The translations under genes and the position numbers were made by a program. Under the pieces are notes generated by a model. The model was not told the DNA's origin. It did not search any database and saw only the letters and a list, made by a program, of their open reading frames with translations. Positions 38,263 through 49,602 of a DNA stretch of 64,000 nucleotides are shown here, piece after piece. Positions within the stretch are counted from its first letter, which is position 1. Each line of letters opens with the position of its first letter. Source of the DNA: Craspedostauros australis (Eukaryota; Bacillariophyta; Bacillariophyceae; Mastogloiales; Achnanthaceae); NCBI GenBank assembly GCA_026770025.1, contig JAMXDE010000031.1, forward strand, positions 620,001 to 684,000, written 5' to 3'.

Positions 38263-41230
38263 CATCATACCACTTTCTTCGGAAATCGTTCTCTTCGTCA
38301 CCGACATCGTCGCAGAGCACATGTTGGGAGGATCATCGACGCAACGCTGAAAAGGAGACTTTGGGGATCGCTGGTGGACACGATTAGAGTGTACAGTAGA
38401 GAGGTGTATACTCGCATGGCATTGCCCTCCGACCTCCCTCTTCCATTACCCGTACTGGACTCATCGCCTTCTGAGGGTGCGACCTAGCATGCGATCATAG
38501 GAGGGGATGTGTCTGTCTTGCCTTCTGTTTCTCTGTTTGCATTGACGACTCATGCCTCGATGTATTGTTGGTAGTCCGCACCCCACCCATCGCCTTCCGA
38601 GGGTGCGGCCTCGCATGCGAACAAAGAAGCGGGCGGGGATTGCCGCTTTGGCTATTCGGTCCATGTCCCATGATAAAGAACATCTGCGAAAATAGAAGGA
38701 TGAGTGTCAGAGTGTGTGGTACAAGTACAAACATTCGGAGGTTTTGATTTCTCCGAGTACAGCGCCTGCGATGGAGGATGATACAGCATCAATGCGTACG
38801 AAACGGTACGAAAGAGCGCGATGATTGGGAGACGACACAGATGTGTGTGCGTGTGTGGGTGTGGGTGTGCGTGTGGTGCGCGGTTCCCACTGCCATTCTT
38901 ATTTGTTGTCTCTACACGCAAACCGGGATACGCATGAAACCGTTGAAACGGCGTTACACGATAGCCGCCACTACCAATCATGGACAACACAGCAATGAGA
39001 CAACTGCACTGACGTATACGACATCGGTAAGACTCATAATCTGCATCTTTACTCTTTTTCACTCTAAATCAGTTTCACGTGTGTTGTAACTTGCACGGAC
39101 ATTGTGCTTGCTGTTGTCATCTGGTTTACTGGCGGCTAATATCTGTTAAGTCGCATATTGCCAGGGAGCAGGGGAAATAGTCGTCGCTCAAAAAAAAAGG
39201 CTGTTTTTATGCACTTGTTCACGAGCATTTCCCCGCATCAGACTGATACGACCAATGCTGTCAGGACAATGCAAAACAACGCAAGTGGTATCGATAGTAC
39301 TCCAATGGGAGTTGTTGTTGGCGTTTGTGCTCCTTGGTTTTGGTGGCGACTGGTGTGGTGGTTTGGCTCTGCGTTCGTTTCTGCGTCGTTCACGCCCTTC
39401 ACACAGCGCCGAGTGTTTCTCGGCGTTGGACTCGCTTGCGTTGCCATCCGACGGGCACGACGCCCACCCTCATGCATCCGGTGTCTCTGTTCCATCCACG
39501 CAAATCGCCAACACAAATAGAGGAATCAACTGCTCGGGGTTGCTGATCATCGTCCTGTCAACGAATGCATTGTGATGCATGTTTTGAAGCAACACACCAC
39601 TGATGCCGACCCCGCTGCGTTGCCATGGCTTGCGTCGTGTATGGTTTGGTGCTGGTTTCGGGCCGTTCCTGTTGTGCACTGGTCTCGCGCAACATTCTGG
39701 CGCGGACCCAAAAACACGCGCCCGTAGTCTCGTTTCTGTGTCATTCACCGCGTCCGGTTGCGGTACATTTCGCAGCGACAGTGTTTGGCGAACTTCAACT
39801 GTGCCTTCTCGAACACAAGCTCATTGGTCGCGGGCAGTGTTCTTCGATTTCGGAGAGGCGACAAAGCATGTGTTCTCCGCGGTGAAAGTTTGTCCATCTC
39901 AGTGTGCGCCAAAGAACACAACACACAATGTGCCCCGAGAGCAGAACCACACAAACATGCTGCCGCTGTCGTCACAAAATGGAAGTGAACCGTTGTTGTT
40001 GGCACATTCGTGCATTGTTGCACTGATAGCTACTCCTCTCCTCTTCCAATACTCTACTCCACCCTGCTCTGCTCGCACTCTATTCAGGTCACAAACCAGT
40101 TGCCATTGATGTGGTGTATTGTACAGACACTTCTGCACTTGTGTGTTACAATAGCAAGATGATTGTCATTTGAATAGTACTGCTCATCTTGGCTTGTATT
40201 GTACTGGCATGGTTGCGATGACATGATTGTTCACGTATCACTACAGTACACAACGTGATGACGCAACTTGTGCGCAAGCCCGCACGCAACTGGCTGGTGT
40301 CACCGCGGGCGTTGGCTCTCCTCTGGTTTGCCCCGTGTGACAGTGTGTGCTGCTGCGATACTCATACACGTGCGATACCTGCGATCAGTGATGACAATGC
40401 CGATGGCCAGACACAAGGAGGTTCTGCGTTAGTCGTACTTCAATGCATTCGGATGGTATGCCGTGGGTGGTGGCAACGGCTGGATTGGAGTTGACGCTCA
40501 CACACGAAGAGTTGGGGAAGAACAAGGCATCCATCCAATAATCTCACAATGATGTCGCGATCTCCATGCACACTGCAGAAACCTGAACAATTCTCCCTCT
40601 TTTCGCGAGCAACACAGCAACGTAAGGGAGAACAATGAGGAGCCACTACATGCAGCATTGTCGGAAGTCAAGTCGCCATCAACACGTCACCACAGCACAA
40701 GAGGGTGTTGCACTTCTGTATTGTTGCAACTGTGTCTGCGATGACTGCACGGGGAGCGCGGGCATGTGCGCCGGAGGCGGATCCTCCTTCGTCAAGGCGT
40801 GGATGTGTCGATGGTGCGCGATTGAGTTGATCGTATTTTTTTTTGGTGGGGAAAAGAATTTCCGTCGGAACGCCGTGGCACAATTACCAATCAGTGATTG
40901 TGTCATGGGGGAGCAAGAAGAGATGCGAACCGGCACTTCATGACCTTTTTGCAGAACAGGCGAAGGATGTGCACATTCGACGAAGGTGTCAATGCGTCCT
41001 GCGAAAAGAGTGGTGCGTCTCTGCGCGTCGTGAATCGGCTCTTGCTCTGCACAACTCAGTTGTCAGCAACACTTCACGCATTCGCATGCACGTGTTCGAC
41101 GTCATGCGCCTCTCCGCATGTGTGGTTGTCATCCAACGCGCTGCGCAGTGCAGGCTATTTGCATGCGGATGGTGCCAGTGCATGTTCGTTACAACAACAT
41201 CCTCCACACATCATTCCTCGCGCATGCACT
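38263..41230. other. Gene-poor host region
   Basis: About 3 kb show no supported gene. Frames up to 168 codons occur on both strands but overlap one another and lack domains. A direct repeat (CATCGCCTTC-GAGGGTGCG-CCT-GCATGCGA, with a few differences) lies at 38463-38495 and 38585-38617. A (GT)n-rich stretch lies at about 38839-38876. Confidence 0.4.
38463..38617. repeat. Direct repeat of about 33 bp, two copies 122 bp apart
   Basis: CATCGCCTTC followed by GAGGGTGCG and GCATGCGA occurs at 38463 and again at 38585 with few mismatches. Meaning unknown. Confidence 0.55.
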
Positions 41231-41235
41231 GCACA

Positions 41236-41630
41236 TCATGCACATTTTCCGCGCATCCGCGCATGTGTCGACTTCTTCCCTGCGATCTGCACATTTCGTG
41301 CACAACGTCGCATTCGTCAACATTCGTACTGCTCATCCGGACATCTGTCAGCATCTTCCCAACGATCTGCACATTTTCCCCGCATCCGCACATTTGTCGA
41401 CATCTTCCCTGCGATCTGCACATTTCGTGCACAACGTCGCATTCGTCAACATTCGTACTGCGCATCCGGACATCTGTCAGCATCTTCCCAATGATCTGCA
41501 CATTTTCCCCGCATCCGCACATTTGTCGACATCTTCCCTGCGATCTGCACATTCTCTGCACATTTTCCCCGCATCCGCACATTTGTTGACATCTTCCCTG
41601 CGATCTGCACATTCTCTGCACATCCGGGTC
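41236..41630. repeat. Higher-order tandem repeat, 129-bp period
   Basis: Related units built on GCATCCGCACATTTGTCGAC and CATCTTCC...GATCTGCACATT repeat with a 129-bp period (ATTTCGTG at 41293 and 41422) and end in shorter, about 67-bp copies. Each period appears to be two diverged half-units. Because 129 is a multiple of three, long frames stay open on both strands, which explains the ORFs of 150-250 codons here; these are not taken as genes. Confidence 0.8.
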
Positions 41631-41639
41631 GTCTCGCGT

Positions 41640-42544
41640 ATTGATGCAAAAATATGTCTTTTTCATGTCTTATGTAAGTCTGATACGACATGAATCCGAT
41701 CCTACCTCTTGACATCACGATGTTACTTCCACTTTAACTTTTAGTGCTCAAAAGCAATAAACAACAGAGGATCAAATAAGTTACTAGTGTTTTTGGCCAT
41801 TAGATAGCGATGAAATTGAATAGAATCATCTTTTTCTTCGTTTTATGATTCTTTTCAGTGATCAATGATGTTAGTCTATACAGTCTTGTCTAGATCTAGA
41901 ACATTATTTATGTCACAGTCATGACCGAACAGTGTCGCAGTGATGTCGTGGGAATTGTGCGGATGCACCGATGAATGGCCATCGTTGGGAATTGTGCGGA
42001 TGAAGCGAAGATGCATGGAGTTGGGGAAACACACCGCAGATGCATGGAGTTGGGGAAACACACCGCAGATGCATGGAGTTGGGGAAACACACCGCAGATG
42101 CACACATCAGGAGACGTGATTTCTGCGCATGCACTGCACATGTGCTTTCCGTGCGCATGTGCTTGCCCTGCACATGCACATGTACATGTGGTGCATTTAC
42201 TGCGCATGCGCAATGACGCAAGCAATCAGGTGCACAAAGAGACGTGCGGGCAGCAACTTGGGCACCAACGCAGGTCCGTCGCGCACTTTTGAAGCACATC
42301 AACAATCGTTTTGTTGCTGCATCATGACCAATCAGTTTGCAAAACATATTTATGCTTGTGGTCGGAACAAATGCATGCTTCCCTGCGAGAATCCTTGGTA
42401 TGCCACGATGCAGATCTGTCATGCTCTTCCGAAACGAACACGAACGTCAGATGTCGCACCACTTCTTTTTCTCCGCATAGCGCATGCGATTATTCTGTTG
42501 TGGGGAAGCAGCGCAGCCATGACGTTGAGAAGAACAACGCCGCA
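41640..42544. other. Flank between satellite and copia copy A
   Basis: About 900 bp hold an AT-rich stretch at about 41700-41900, a 29-bp triplicate at 42010-42096 and a purine/pyrimidine-alternating TGCGCATG/CACATGTACATG stretch at about 42120-42215. No gene was seen. The last bases (GCCGCA) are the left target duplication of copia copy A. Confidence 0.45.
42010..42096. repeat. 29-bp tandem repeat, three copies
   Basis: Three copies of a 29-bp unit beginning GATGCATGGAGTTGGGGAAA are perfect over their full length. They are too few and too regular to be a CRISPR array. Confidence 0.85.
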
Positions 42545-43329
42545 TGTCGAGATGTACATGTGAGTATATGTCAAGATGTACGTGTATATGTGCATCGTTC
42601 ACCCGTTATTCTCTCATACGCACTTGGACGGTATAACTATACTCGTGTCGATAGTATGCTGTGATTCGTCAGAATTACAGAGGAAACGGAACACACAAAA
42701 AGGGGCAAGATTTCTGGAGGAAATTTGCAAATAACGATTTCTGGAAGAATCAGAAGATCGTCCGTCCATGCATCAATGGTACCAAGAGAGTCTCGAGGTA
42801 CTTCCCAACTAAACCTCAGATGACGATATCATCTGACAGACTACTGCATCACCAATGGAACGTGACATCTGGAGAGCAGAAGGACGCCTACTGACGTCGA
42901 CAGGATGTCAACATGTCACCACGTCGACAGCTGTCTCCAAGTCAGAGCAGGAGGCGAAGATACGATGACCCATGAAGATCATGGATACTGAAGGTGAACT
43001 TCAAATGGTAAGTACTCATGGAGTAGAAGCCAGTACTGAATGAACAGAGTGTCGAATGCGGAGTACGCATCGAACACGAAGCATTGTGTAGCACGAGCAC
43101 ACGATGATGAGAGAGAGAATACAGAGAGGAGCGAGAGAGGATCTCGGGTACCGACTCATAGTCGGAGACCGAATCTACGAAACAGATTGAAGCGCCGAGA
43201 GCATCGGGCAAGAGAACAAACGGACACCGAGAGTATCGGAGTGCCAACGTAATGAAATAGCAAACAGACGACTATCAACCAACACCATCTTCCACAATCG
43301 TAGGTTACCGTGAGCGGAACTTGCCAACA
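42545..43329 (+). repeat. 5' LTR of copia copy A
   Basis: 785 bp, TGTCGAGATG to TTGCCAACA, starting TG and ending CA. It contains GA-rich and GTCGAC-rich stretches. A leader of only about 82 bp separates it from the gag ATG. Confidence 0.92.
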
Positions 43330-43411
43330 CGTTTATAAACGATAGATCAGGGCGAGCCCGCGAATCGTATCGTGCGAGGAAGACGAATATCATTCAAGAG
43401 CAGCAGGCTGA

Positions 43412-46400
43412 ATGAGCGAGGAAGAGGAATTGAAAGACATCCCTCTGTCCAATCCGACTATCAAGAGAGAAGAAGGTGCGAGTGATACTCCACCACGAGA
43501 AGAGAAGGAAGCAACCGCGGCTACTGTCCTATTAGGCGCAGACGCAAGCGCGATCGACGAGACCGAAGAAGAACGGTCTGCAAGACTACATCGTAAGGAG
43601 AAGAGGATTCTCAAGGCGATCAAGCAAGAGGAGACTGGTGTGACGAAGAGCATTCGCACAGCCAAACAGGGTGGGAAAAGTGAGACACCACCAGGAGGAG
43701 AATTTGTGACGAAAACAATCTCCGCGCAACAACAGGCGAAAACCGAAGAATCGACAACACAGAAACAAACGGAAACCAAGGGCGCGAGCGCACCAACGAC
43801 GAAACAACGAACCAACATGGCGACATCAGCCAACATGAACAAGCGACGCATCAAGGCGCCGATGTTCAGCGGTGAACAGGAAGACTACAGCGCATGGGAG
43901 TCCCAAGCGAAGGCATACGCTCGTGCACAGAAGACGAGAGACGTGATGTTGGGCAAGACCAAGGTGCCAACAGTGAGTGAGATCGCGGCAGCCACCGATG
44001 AAGACAAGGAAGCGATGGAGGAGATCTACGAGCTGGGATGCGACTGCTTCAGCGATCTGATCCTCATGATGGACGCAGAGAAAGGAAAAGGCAAGCAGGC
44101 CATCCAGTACATCAACCAATGCATCTCCGACGACTACCCTGAAGGAGACGCACACGCAGCGTGGAACGTTCTTGCGGAGAAGTTCCGACCATCCGATGCG
44201 GTGACGAAGATCAAACTCAAGCGCCAATTCAACAACGAAAAGATGAAGAGAGACACGGACCCTGACATCTACATCACGCAACTTGAGAGTCTACGATCGC
44301 GTCTCCACGATGTCAAGTACGAGATCACGGACGAGGAAATGATCATGCAGATTCTCAGCACGGTGAGCGTGGAATACAAAACCCACGTCGTGAACCTTCA
44401 ACATCAACTCACGTTCAATCCGGAACTGATTACCATCAACACGATCAGAGGAGTACTCCGTACTGCATACGCCACCCACAGAGGAGGCAAAGCATACGTC
44501 GACGACTTCCAAGACAGCAACACGAAGAGCAACGACACCGGCTTCACAAGCACCGGTAACTTCAAGGGTACTTGTCACAACTGTGGCGTGTATGGCCATA
44601 GATCCGCCGATTGCCCAGAACGCAAGAAACCGAACAACAAGAAAAACAACAACAACAACAACAAGATGAACGGAAAGCGCAACAAGGGAAGCGGCTTCAA
44701 GGGCAAGTGCAACTACTGCGGCATCTTCGGACATCGCGAGGCGGAGTGCCGAAAGAAGAAGTTCAACGAGAAGAAGAAGGCCGACGAACAGGCCAACACA
44801 GCAACGCAAGGACACGACAAGAGCGGGCACGAGATGGTACTCTCTGCGAAGGACATGCCGCTCTGCATGTTGGTGTCCGACGACTACATCGAAGACTCCT
44901 TCTTCGATAACTTCGAATACGTCGGGAGTGACGACGAAGTACAGGATGATGAGATCATCCCGGAGTGGCTCAGCGAGGAGCCAATCATCCATGAGGTGGA
45001 TCCAAGACGCGAAGTGAGCTACGAATGCTGCTTCAACGCGCACGACCTGATCGGTTCATACGGCGACGAAGCTGAGATGGACGACGAGGCCAACGATAGC
45101 GACATCGAAGAGGCCATGAGCGATGACGACGACGACGCCGACGAGGACGGCGCAGACGAAGACAATGAGGCGGACCGCGGCGCGGCGCCTCCTCCTCCAG
45201 CGGCGGGGAACAACAGATCGGGCATCTTCGACGAGAATGACAGCGACGAATCCGAGGACGGCAATCATCCAGACGACAGCTTCAATCCAAACGAGCGTGT
45301 CGTGTACCCAGGGAATATTGACTTCCCACCAATCGATGATCCCAACAGGTCCAACTATCTCCATCGTCATGACACCGTCCCATATGCAACAGAGACAGCA
45401 TTGGTGATCCAAAAGCAACTCATCTTCGATGCAGTGATGGAAGCAGGAGTGAAACTGTTCCCAGGAGTTGCACAAGGAGTGCTGAGACCAATATGGGTGA
45501 ACATGATGGGATCCATCCTATCCGAGAACTTCAGATCGATTGAAGAGATTCTCGCCAATTCAGTTGTGATCAATCGCATACTGGAAACAGCCGAGACAGA
45601 GACAATCCCAGAGACGGATCTTCATTACATCCTTGGAGGATGTATGCGCGTGCTCTTACGCGAACGACCACGCGTCCACCCATACGATCCAGCCACAGGA
45701 TCTCATCGGAACAGTACGATTCCATCGGACTACGCGCAATTACCCGATGACATGGATGACGAAGATCATCATCCTCCATACAACGAAGATGGAGTCCACG
45801 AAGACGATGATGACGGCAGCTTCAACGACGAGATAGCTGCGGCAGCTGTGGAGCAACTCCACGAGCTGAGCACCAAGTACAAGGACAAGGTCAACAAGGA
45901 CACCTGGCTCGCTGACAGCGGAGCTTCGTGTCACATTGTCAATTCAGACGCCGCTCTCTTCAACGTACGGCATATCAAGTCCTTCGTCCAAGTGGGAGAC
46001 AGCACGAAGCTGGATTCTCCCAAGATGGGGTCCATTCGCTTGAAGATCAAGCAGCGAGACAACACTGGCCACATCATCCGGCTCGATGACGTGAAGTACA
46101 CACCGAAAATGGCGGTGAACCTTTTCTCCACGAACAAGGCTCTGTACAACGGTTACCAGCTTGGTAACAACGGCATTCTGATGGACATCATCAACGGATC
46201 CGGAATGAAGATCGTATTCGACCGAGTCTTCCCCACATCCAACGGGTTCATCACGGGAGTGCAGATGCATCCCATCATGCCAACAGACGATGACAAAGCT
46301 TGTACAGCTATCATCAAGAATCCATCCAAGGAGATCAGCGCGGTGAACCTGCACCGAATGCTCGGCCACGCGCCACTCGAGACCATGAAGCGAACGGCCG

Positions 46401-49400
46401 TTCAGTACGGATGGAAAATCATCGGCGAGATGCCGGTATGTCGTGACTGCGCGGTCGCGAACGCAAGAGTGAAGAATATTCCGAAGGCAACTATTCCAAG
46501 AGCTACTCGCCGCGGCGAACGGTTCTTCATTGACATTAGTTACACTAAACACATAAGCTTCGGAGATAAACGCTACTGGACCCTGATCGTGGACGACTGC
46601 ACGGATCACTGCTGGAGTTTCTTTCTCAAGAACAAGAGTGATCAACCAGGATACATCAAACGATTCATCCAGACGATCAAGTCACAGACTGGTGACCAAC
46701 AGATCATCTTCCGAGGTGACAACAGCGAAGAGAACAAATCCACGGAGGATATTCTCATTGATGCAGGACTCAACATGAAATTCGAATACACGGCATCGAA
46801 CACGCCGCAACAGAACGGAAGAGTGGAACGCAAGTTCGCGTACCTCTACACCAAGATTCGCTCCATGCTCAACGGAGCACAGCTCGATGAAGAGTATAGG
46901 CATGGCCTGTGGGCAGCAGCTGCTAGCACTGCCACCGCCATCGCCAACATCACCGTAGCGAAGAACCAGAGGGAGTCACCACATCGACAATTCTTCGGCA
47001 ACGATCCACCATATGCGGACGCGCTCCGCACATTTGGAGAGGTGGGTGTTGTGAAGACTACCTACGGCGGGATTACCGCGAAACTCAAGAACAGAGGAGA
47101 AGAGATGGTGTTCATCGGATATGCACACCAACATGCATCAGGGGTCTACAACATGTACAGACCATCGACCAAGTCTCTCATCTGTTCACGGGACATCAAG
47201 TGGCTCAACCAATCATACGGACAATTCCGTGGCTGGGCACCAGCACCAAACATATCCAACGAAACAGGAACAACGGACGCAGACGGCTTCACAACCATCG
47301 GACGGAAGGGAGCAACGCCAAGGACGGCAACGCGTCAAACATCGGAAGCGAAGAGAGTATCTTTCGCTGACAGCAACAGGTACTACATCCTATCAGACAG
47401 CAATGATGAGGATAATGAGGACGACGGAGTAGTGACTCAACTAATCCAGAATGACGAGGAAGATCGGAGCGAATCCAATCATGAGGATGACGAAATCCTA
47501 CCCTCCGGCGACGAAGCCGATGACGAGACAGGTGTTACCCCTCCGAATACACCAGCGAGGTCTACACATGATACACCATCCAGATCTCCACCGAGCAAGC
47601 CAAACAAGCGTGACATAGCTAGAAAGGAGAGGATCCGACGTCACGAAGCACGAGGCAGGAAGGGAGAAGCTAATCCCAAGCCAACCGCAGGGAAGAGTAT
47701 TCCCAGAGCTCTGCGCGAGCTCGAAGACTTCAACGAACGAGGTCGAAAGGAAGAAGGCTATGAGAGTGATCCATCATCCAATGAGGAAAGTGACGAACTC
47801 AGCGACGAGATGATCGACAACTCCAACAACGAAACTACAGATGATGAAGAAATCGAAGACGAAGATGAAGAGATCGAGATCACTCATCATAGCACAACAG
47901 GACTATACGGAATGAATGCAATCATTACCGAATCACCGGCGATCGACATCGGACTGTCGATGCAGGACAAGAATGAGGAACAAGAGAAGCACATCGAACC
48001 TACAACGTTCGACGGAGCCTTCAATCACCCAGATCCTATCCATCGAAAGGGATATAGAGCAGCCATCAAGAAAGAGTTCGACTCCATGGATACACGCAAG
48101 GTGTATAGCAAGATCAGACGAGACGCCATCCCACGCGGCCGCAGATGCTGCAAGTGCAAATGGGTCTTCAAGTTGAAGCGTGACGGCACACATCGAGCGC
48201 GGCTCGTTGCATGTGGCTATTCACAAGTTGCAGGAGTAGACTTCCAAGAGCATTACTCACCCGTCATCCATGACGTGACCTATCGGGTCATGATGGTGAT
48301 CATGCTAATCAAGAAGATGGACTGCGCACTCGTCGATGTCGTAACGGCATTCCTACACGGAGACCTCGACGAGGAGATCTACATGAACTGTCCCAACGGG
48401 ATGGATCATCAACCAGACGAAGCCCTGACCCTACACAAGCCAATCTACGGACTTGTGCAGAGCGCCAGGCAATGGTTCAAGATGTTGGTATCGACCCTCA
48501 AGAATATCAACTTCGAACAGAGCGCAGCAGACCCGTGCCTGTTCTACAGGAAGACGAACGAAGGAAGCATGATCGTGGCCATCTACGTGGACGATTGCTT
48601 CTGTTGCGGAGACTCCAAGGCACTGGAGACATTCCTGAAGGACATCCAAGGCAGCAAGTTCAAGGTGACAATCGAGCGCGGACTCGGAGACTACCTCAGC
48701 TGCAACATCGAACTGAACCATGACAAGACTAGAGCGACATTGCGTCAACCACATCTCATCCGACACCTCATCGAAGAGTTCGGAACCAAGGTTGAGAAGA
48801 TGCAACGTTATGGGACACCGGGAACCCCGGGTCAAATCATCGTACGACCATCCGAAGATAACGGACTGCAGAAGGTCGGACCGGAAGAACATGCCGAATA
48901 CCGCCGAGGCGTCGGTATGCTACTCTTCCTCATCAAGCACTCGCGACCAGATATCGCGAACCCTGTGAGGGAACTCTCCAAGGTATTGATCGGGCCCACC
49001 AAGGCCGCAATGAAGGAGATGTATCGGATCATCAAGTATGTGATCGATACAAAGGACTATGGATTGAAGATCCATCCAGCGCGTCCAGACAATGACGGCT
49101 GGGACATGGAGCTCTTCTGCGATAGCGAATATGCAGGAGACAAGAACACAAGAATTAGCGTAGGGGGATTCATCCTATACCTGTGCAAGGTACCAATTCT
49201 TTGGCGATCCAAGGCACAGAAGGCCGTCACACTCAGCTCATCCGAAGCAGAATACGTTGCCCTTTCCGAAGCAGCAAAGGAGATCTTCTTCGTCATGCAG
49301 CTACTCGAAAGTGTGGGCGTCCCAGTGAAGACACCGATCAAGGTCCGTGTGGACAACATCGGAGCAATCTTCATCGCCAAGAACCCATCAACATCCCAAC

Positions 49401-49582
49401 GATCGCGGCACATCGACGTGCGCCATCACTACGTGAGGAACATGGTAATCAACAAAACCATTGAAATCATTTTTGTCAAATCCGAGCAGAATACAAGCGA
49501 CGGATTCACCAAGAACATCAAGGCCGACTTACAACGTGAACATGAGAAGTCGTACCTTGACACATCGAGAACATTCGAATGA
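43412..49582 (+). CDS. Gag-pol polyprotein of copia copy A
   Basis: One frame encodes 2,056 residues from a true ATG. A charged N-terminal extension (about 1-145) precedes the gag core (SGEQEDYSAWESQAKAYARA, then ISDDYPEGDAHAAWNVLAEKF). Two CCHC knuckles follow (CHNCGVYGHRSADC, CNYCGIFGHREAEC). A long acidic spacer (about 480-830) contains one structured, unrecognised block (IFDAVMEAGVKLFPG...NFRSIEEILANSVVINRIL). Protease follows (WLADSGASCHI, about 835), then gag-pre-integrase (NLHRMLGHAPLETMKR), integrase (FIDISYTKH, WTLIVDDCTDH, TPQQNGRVERKF), reverse transcriptase (FLHGDLDEEIYMNCPNG, YVDDCFCCGD) and RNase H (CDSEYAGDKNTRISVGG, DNIGAIFIAKNP). The domain order is Ty1/copia. The frame ends about 20 bp before the 3' LTR. 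Confidence 0.93.
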   Translation: MSEEEELKDIPLSNPTIKREEGASDTPPREEKEATAATVLLGADASAIDETEEERSARLHRKEKRILKAIKQEETGVTKSIRTAKQGGKSETPPGGEFVTKTISAQQQAKTEESTTQKQTETKGASAPTTKQRTNMATSANMNKRRIKAPMFSGEQEDYSAWESQAKAYARAQKTRDVMLGKTKVPTVSEIAAATDEDKEAMEEIYELGCDCFSDLILMMDAEKGKGKQAIQYINQCISDDYPEGDAHAAWNVLAEKFRPSDAVTKIKLKRQFNNEKMKRDTDPDIYITQLESLRSRLHDVKYEITDEEMIMQILSTVSVEYKTHVVNLQHQLTFNPELITINTIRGVLRTAYATHRGGKAYVDDFQDSNTKSNDTGFTSTGNFKGTCHNCGVYGHRSADCPERKKPNNKKNNNNNNKMNGKRNKGSGFKGKCNYCGIFGHREAECRKKKFNEKKKADEQANTATQGHDKSGHEMVLSAKDMPLCMLVSDDYIEDSFFDNFEYVGSDDEVQDDEIIPEWLSEEPIIHEVDPRREVSYECCFNAHDLIGSYGDEAEMDDEANDSDIEEAMSDDDDDADEDGADEDNEADRGAAPPPPAAGNNRSGIFDENDSDESEDGNHPDDSFNPNERVVYPGNIDFPPIDDPNRSNYLHRHDTVPYATETALVIQKQLIFDAVMEAGVKLFPGVAQGVLRPIWVNMMGSILSENFRSIEEILANSVVINRILETAETETIPETDLHYILGGCMRVLLRERPRVHPYDPATGSHRNSTIPSDYAQLPDDMDDEDHHPPYNEDGVHEDDDDGSFNDEIAAAAVEQLHELSTKYKDKVNKDTWLADSGASCHIVNSDAALFNVRHIKSFVQVGDSTKLDSPKMGSIRLKIKQRDNTGHIIRLDDVKYTPKMAVNLFSTNKALYNGYQLGNNGILMDIINGSGMKIVFDRVFPTSNGFITGVQMHPIMPTDDDKACTAIIKNPSKEISAVNLHRMLGHAPLETMKRTAVQYGWKIIGEMPVCRDCAVANARVKNIPKATIPRATRRGERFFIDISYTKHISFGDKRYWTLIVDDCTDHCWSFFLKNKSDQPGYIKRFIQTIKSQTGDQQIIFRGDNSEENKSTEDILIDAGLNMKFEYTASNTPQQNGRVERKFAYLYTKIRSMLNGAQLDEEYRHGLWAAAASTATAIANITVAKNQRESPHRQFFGNDPPYADALRTFGEVGVVKTTYGGITAKLKNRGEEMVFIGYAHQHASGVYNMYRPSTKSLICSRDIKWLNQSYGQFRGWAPAPNISNETGTTDADGFTTIGRKGATPRTATRQTSEAKRVSFADSNRYYILSDSNDEDNEDDGVVTQLIQNDEEDRSESNHEDDEILPSGDEADDETGVTPPNTPARSTHDTPSRSPPSKPNKRDIARKERIRRHEARGRKGEANPKPTAGKSIPRALRELEDFNERGRKEEGYESDPSSNEESDELSDEMIDNSNNETTDDEEIEDEDEEIEITHHSTTGLYGMNAIITESPAIDIGLSMQDKNEEQEKHIEPTTFDGAFNHPDPIHRKGYRAAIKKEFDSMDTRKVYSKIRRDAIPRGRRCCKCKWVFKLKRDGTHRARLVACGYSQVAGVDFQEHYSPVIHDVTYRVMMVIMLIKKMDCALVDVVTAFLHGDLDEEIYMNCPNGMDHQPDEALTLHKPIYGLVQSARQWFKMLVSTLKNINFEQSAADPCLFYRKTNEGSMIVAIYVDDCFCCGDSKALETFLKDIQGSKFKVTIERGLGDYLSCNIELNHDKTRATLRQPHLIRHLIEEFGTKVEKMQRYGTPGTPGQIIVRPSEDNGLQKVGPEEHAEYRRGVGMLLFLIKHSRPDIANPVRELSKVLIGPTKAAMKEMYRIIKYVIDTKDYGLKIHPARPDNDGWDMELFCDSEYAGDKNTRISVGGFILYLCKVPILWRSKAQKAVTLSSSEAEYVALSEAAKEIFFVMQLLESVGVPVKTPIKVRVDNIGAIFIAKNPSTSQRSRHIDVRHHYVRNMVINKTIEIIFVKSEQNTSDGFTKNIKADLQREHEKSYLDTSRTFE

Positions 49583-49602
49583 CCGAATGCACACAGGAAG
49601 GG

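Noticed and set aside
40843-41693. Overlapping frames of 248, 198, 191 and 151 codons on both strands
   Set aside because: They come from the 129-bp tandem repeat, whose period is a multiple of three. No start context or non-repeat domain supports a gene.
42010-42096. Possible CRISPR-like array
   Set aside because: Three contiguous 29-bp units without spacers in eukaryotic DNA are a simple tandem repeat.
43330-43352. Primer-binding site of copia copies A and B
   Set aside because: The post-LTR sequence includes a CGTTTATAAACG palindrome and looks somewhat like an Ile anticodon loop, but the match is too weak to name a tRNA.
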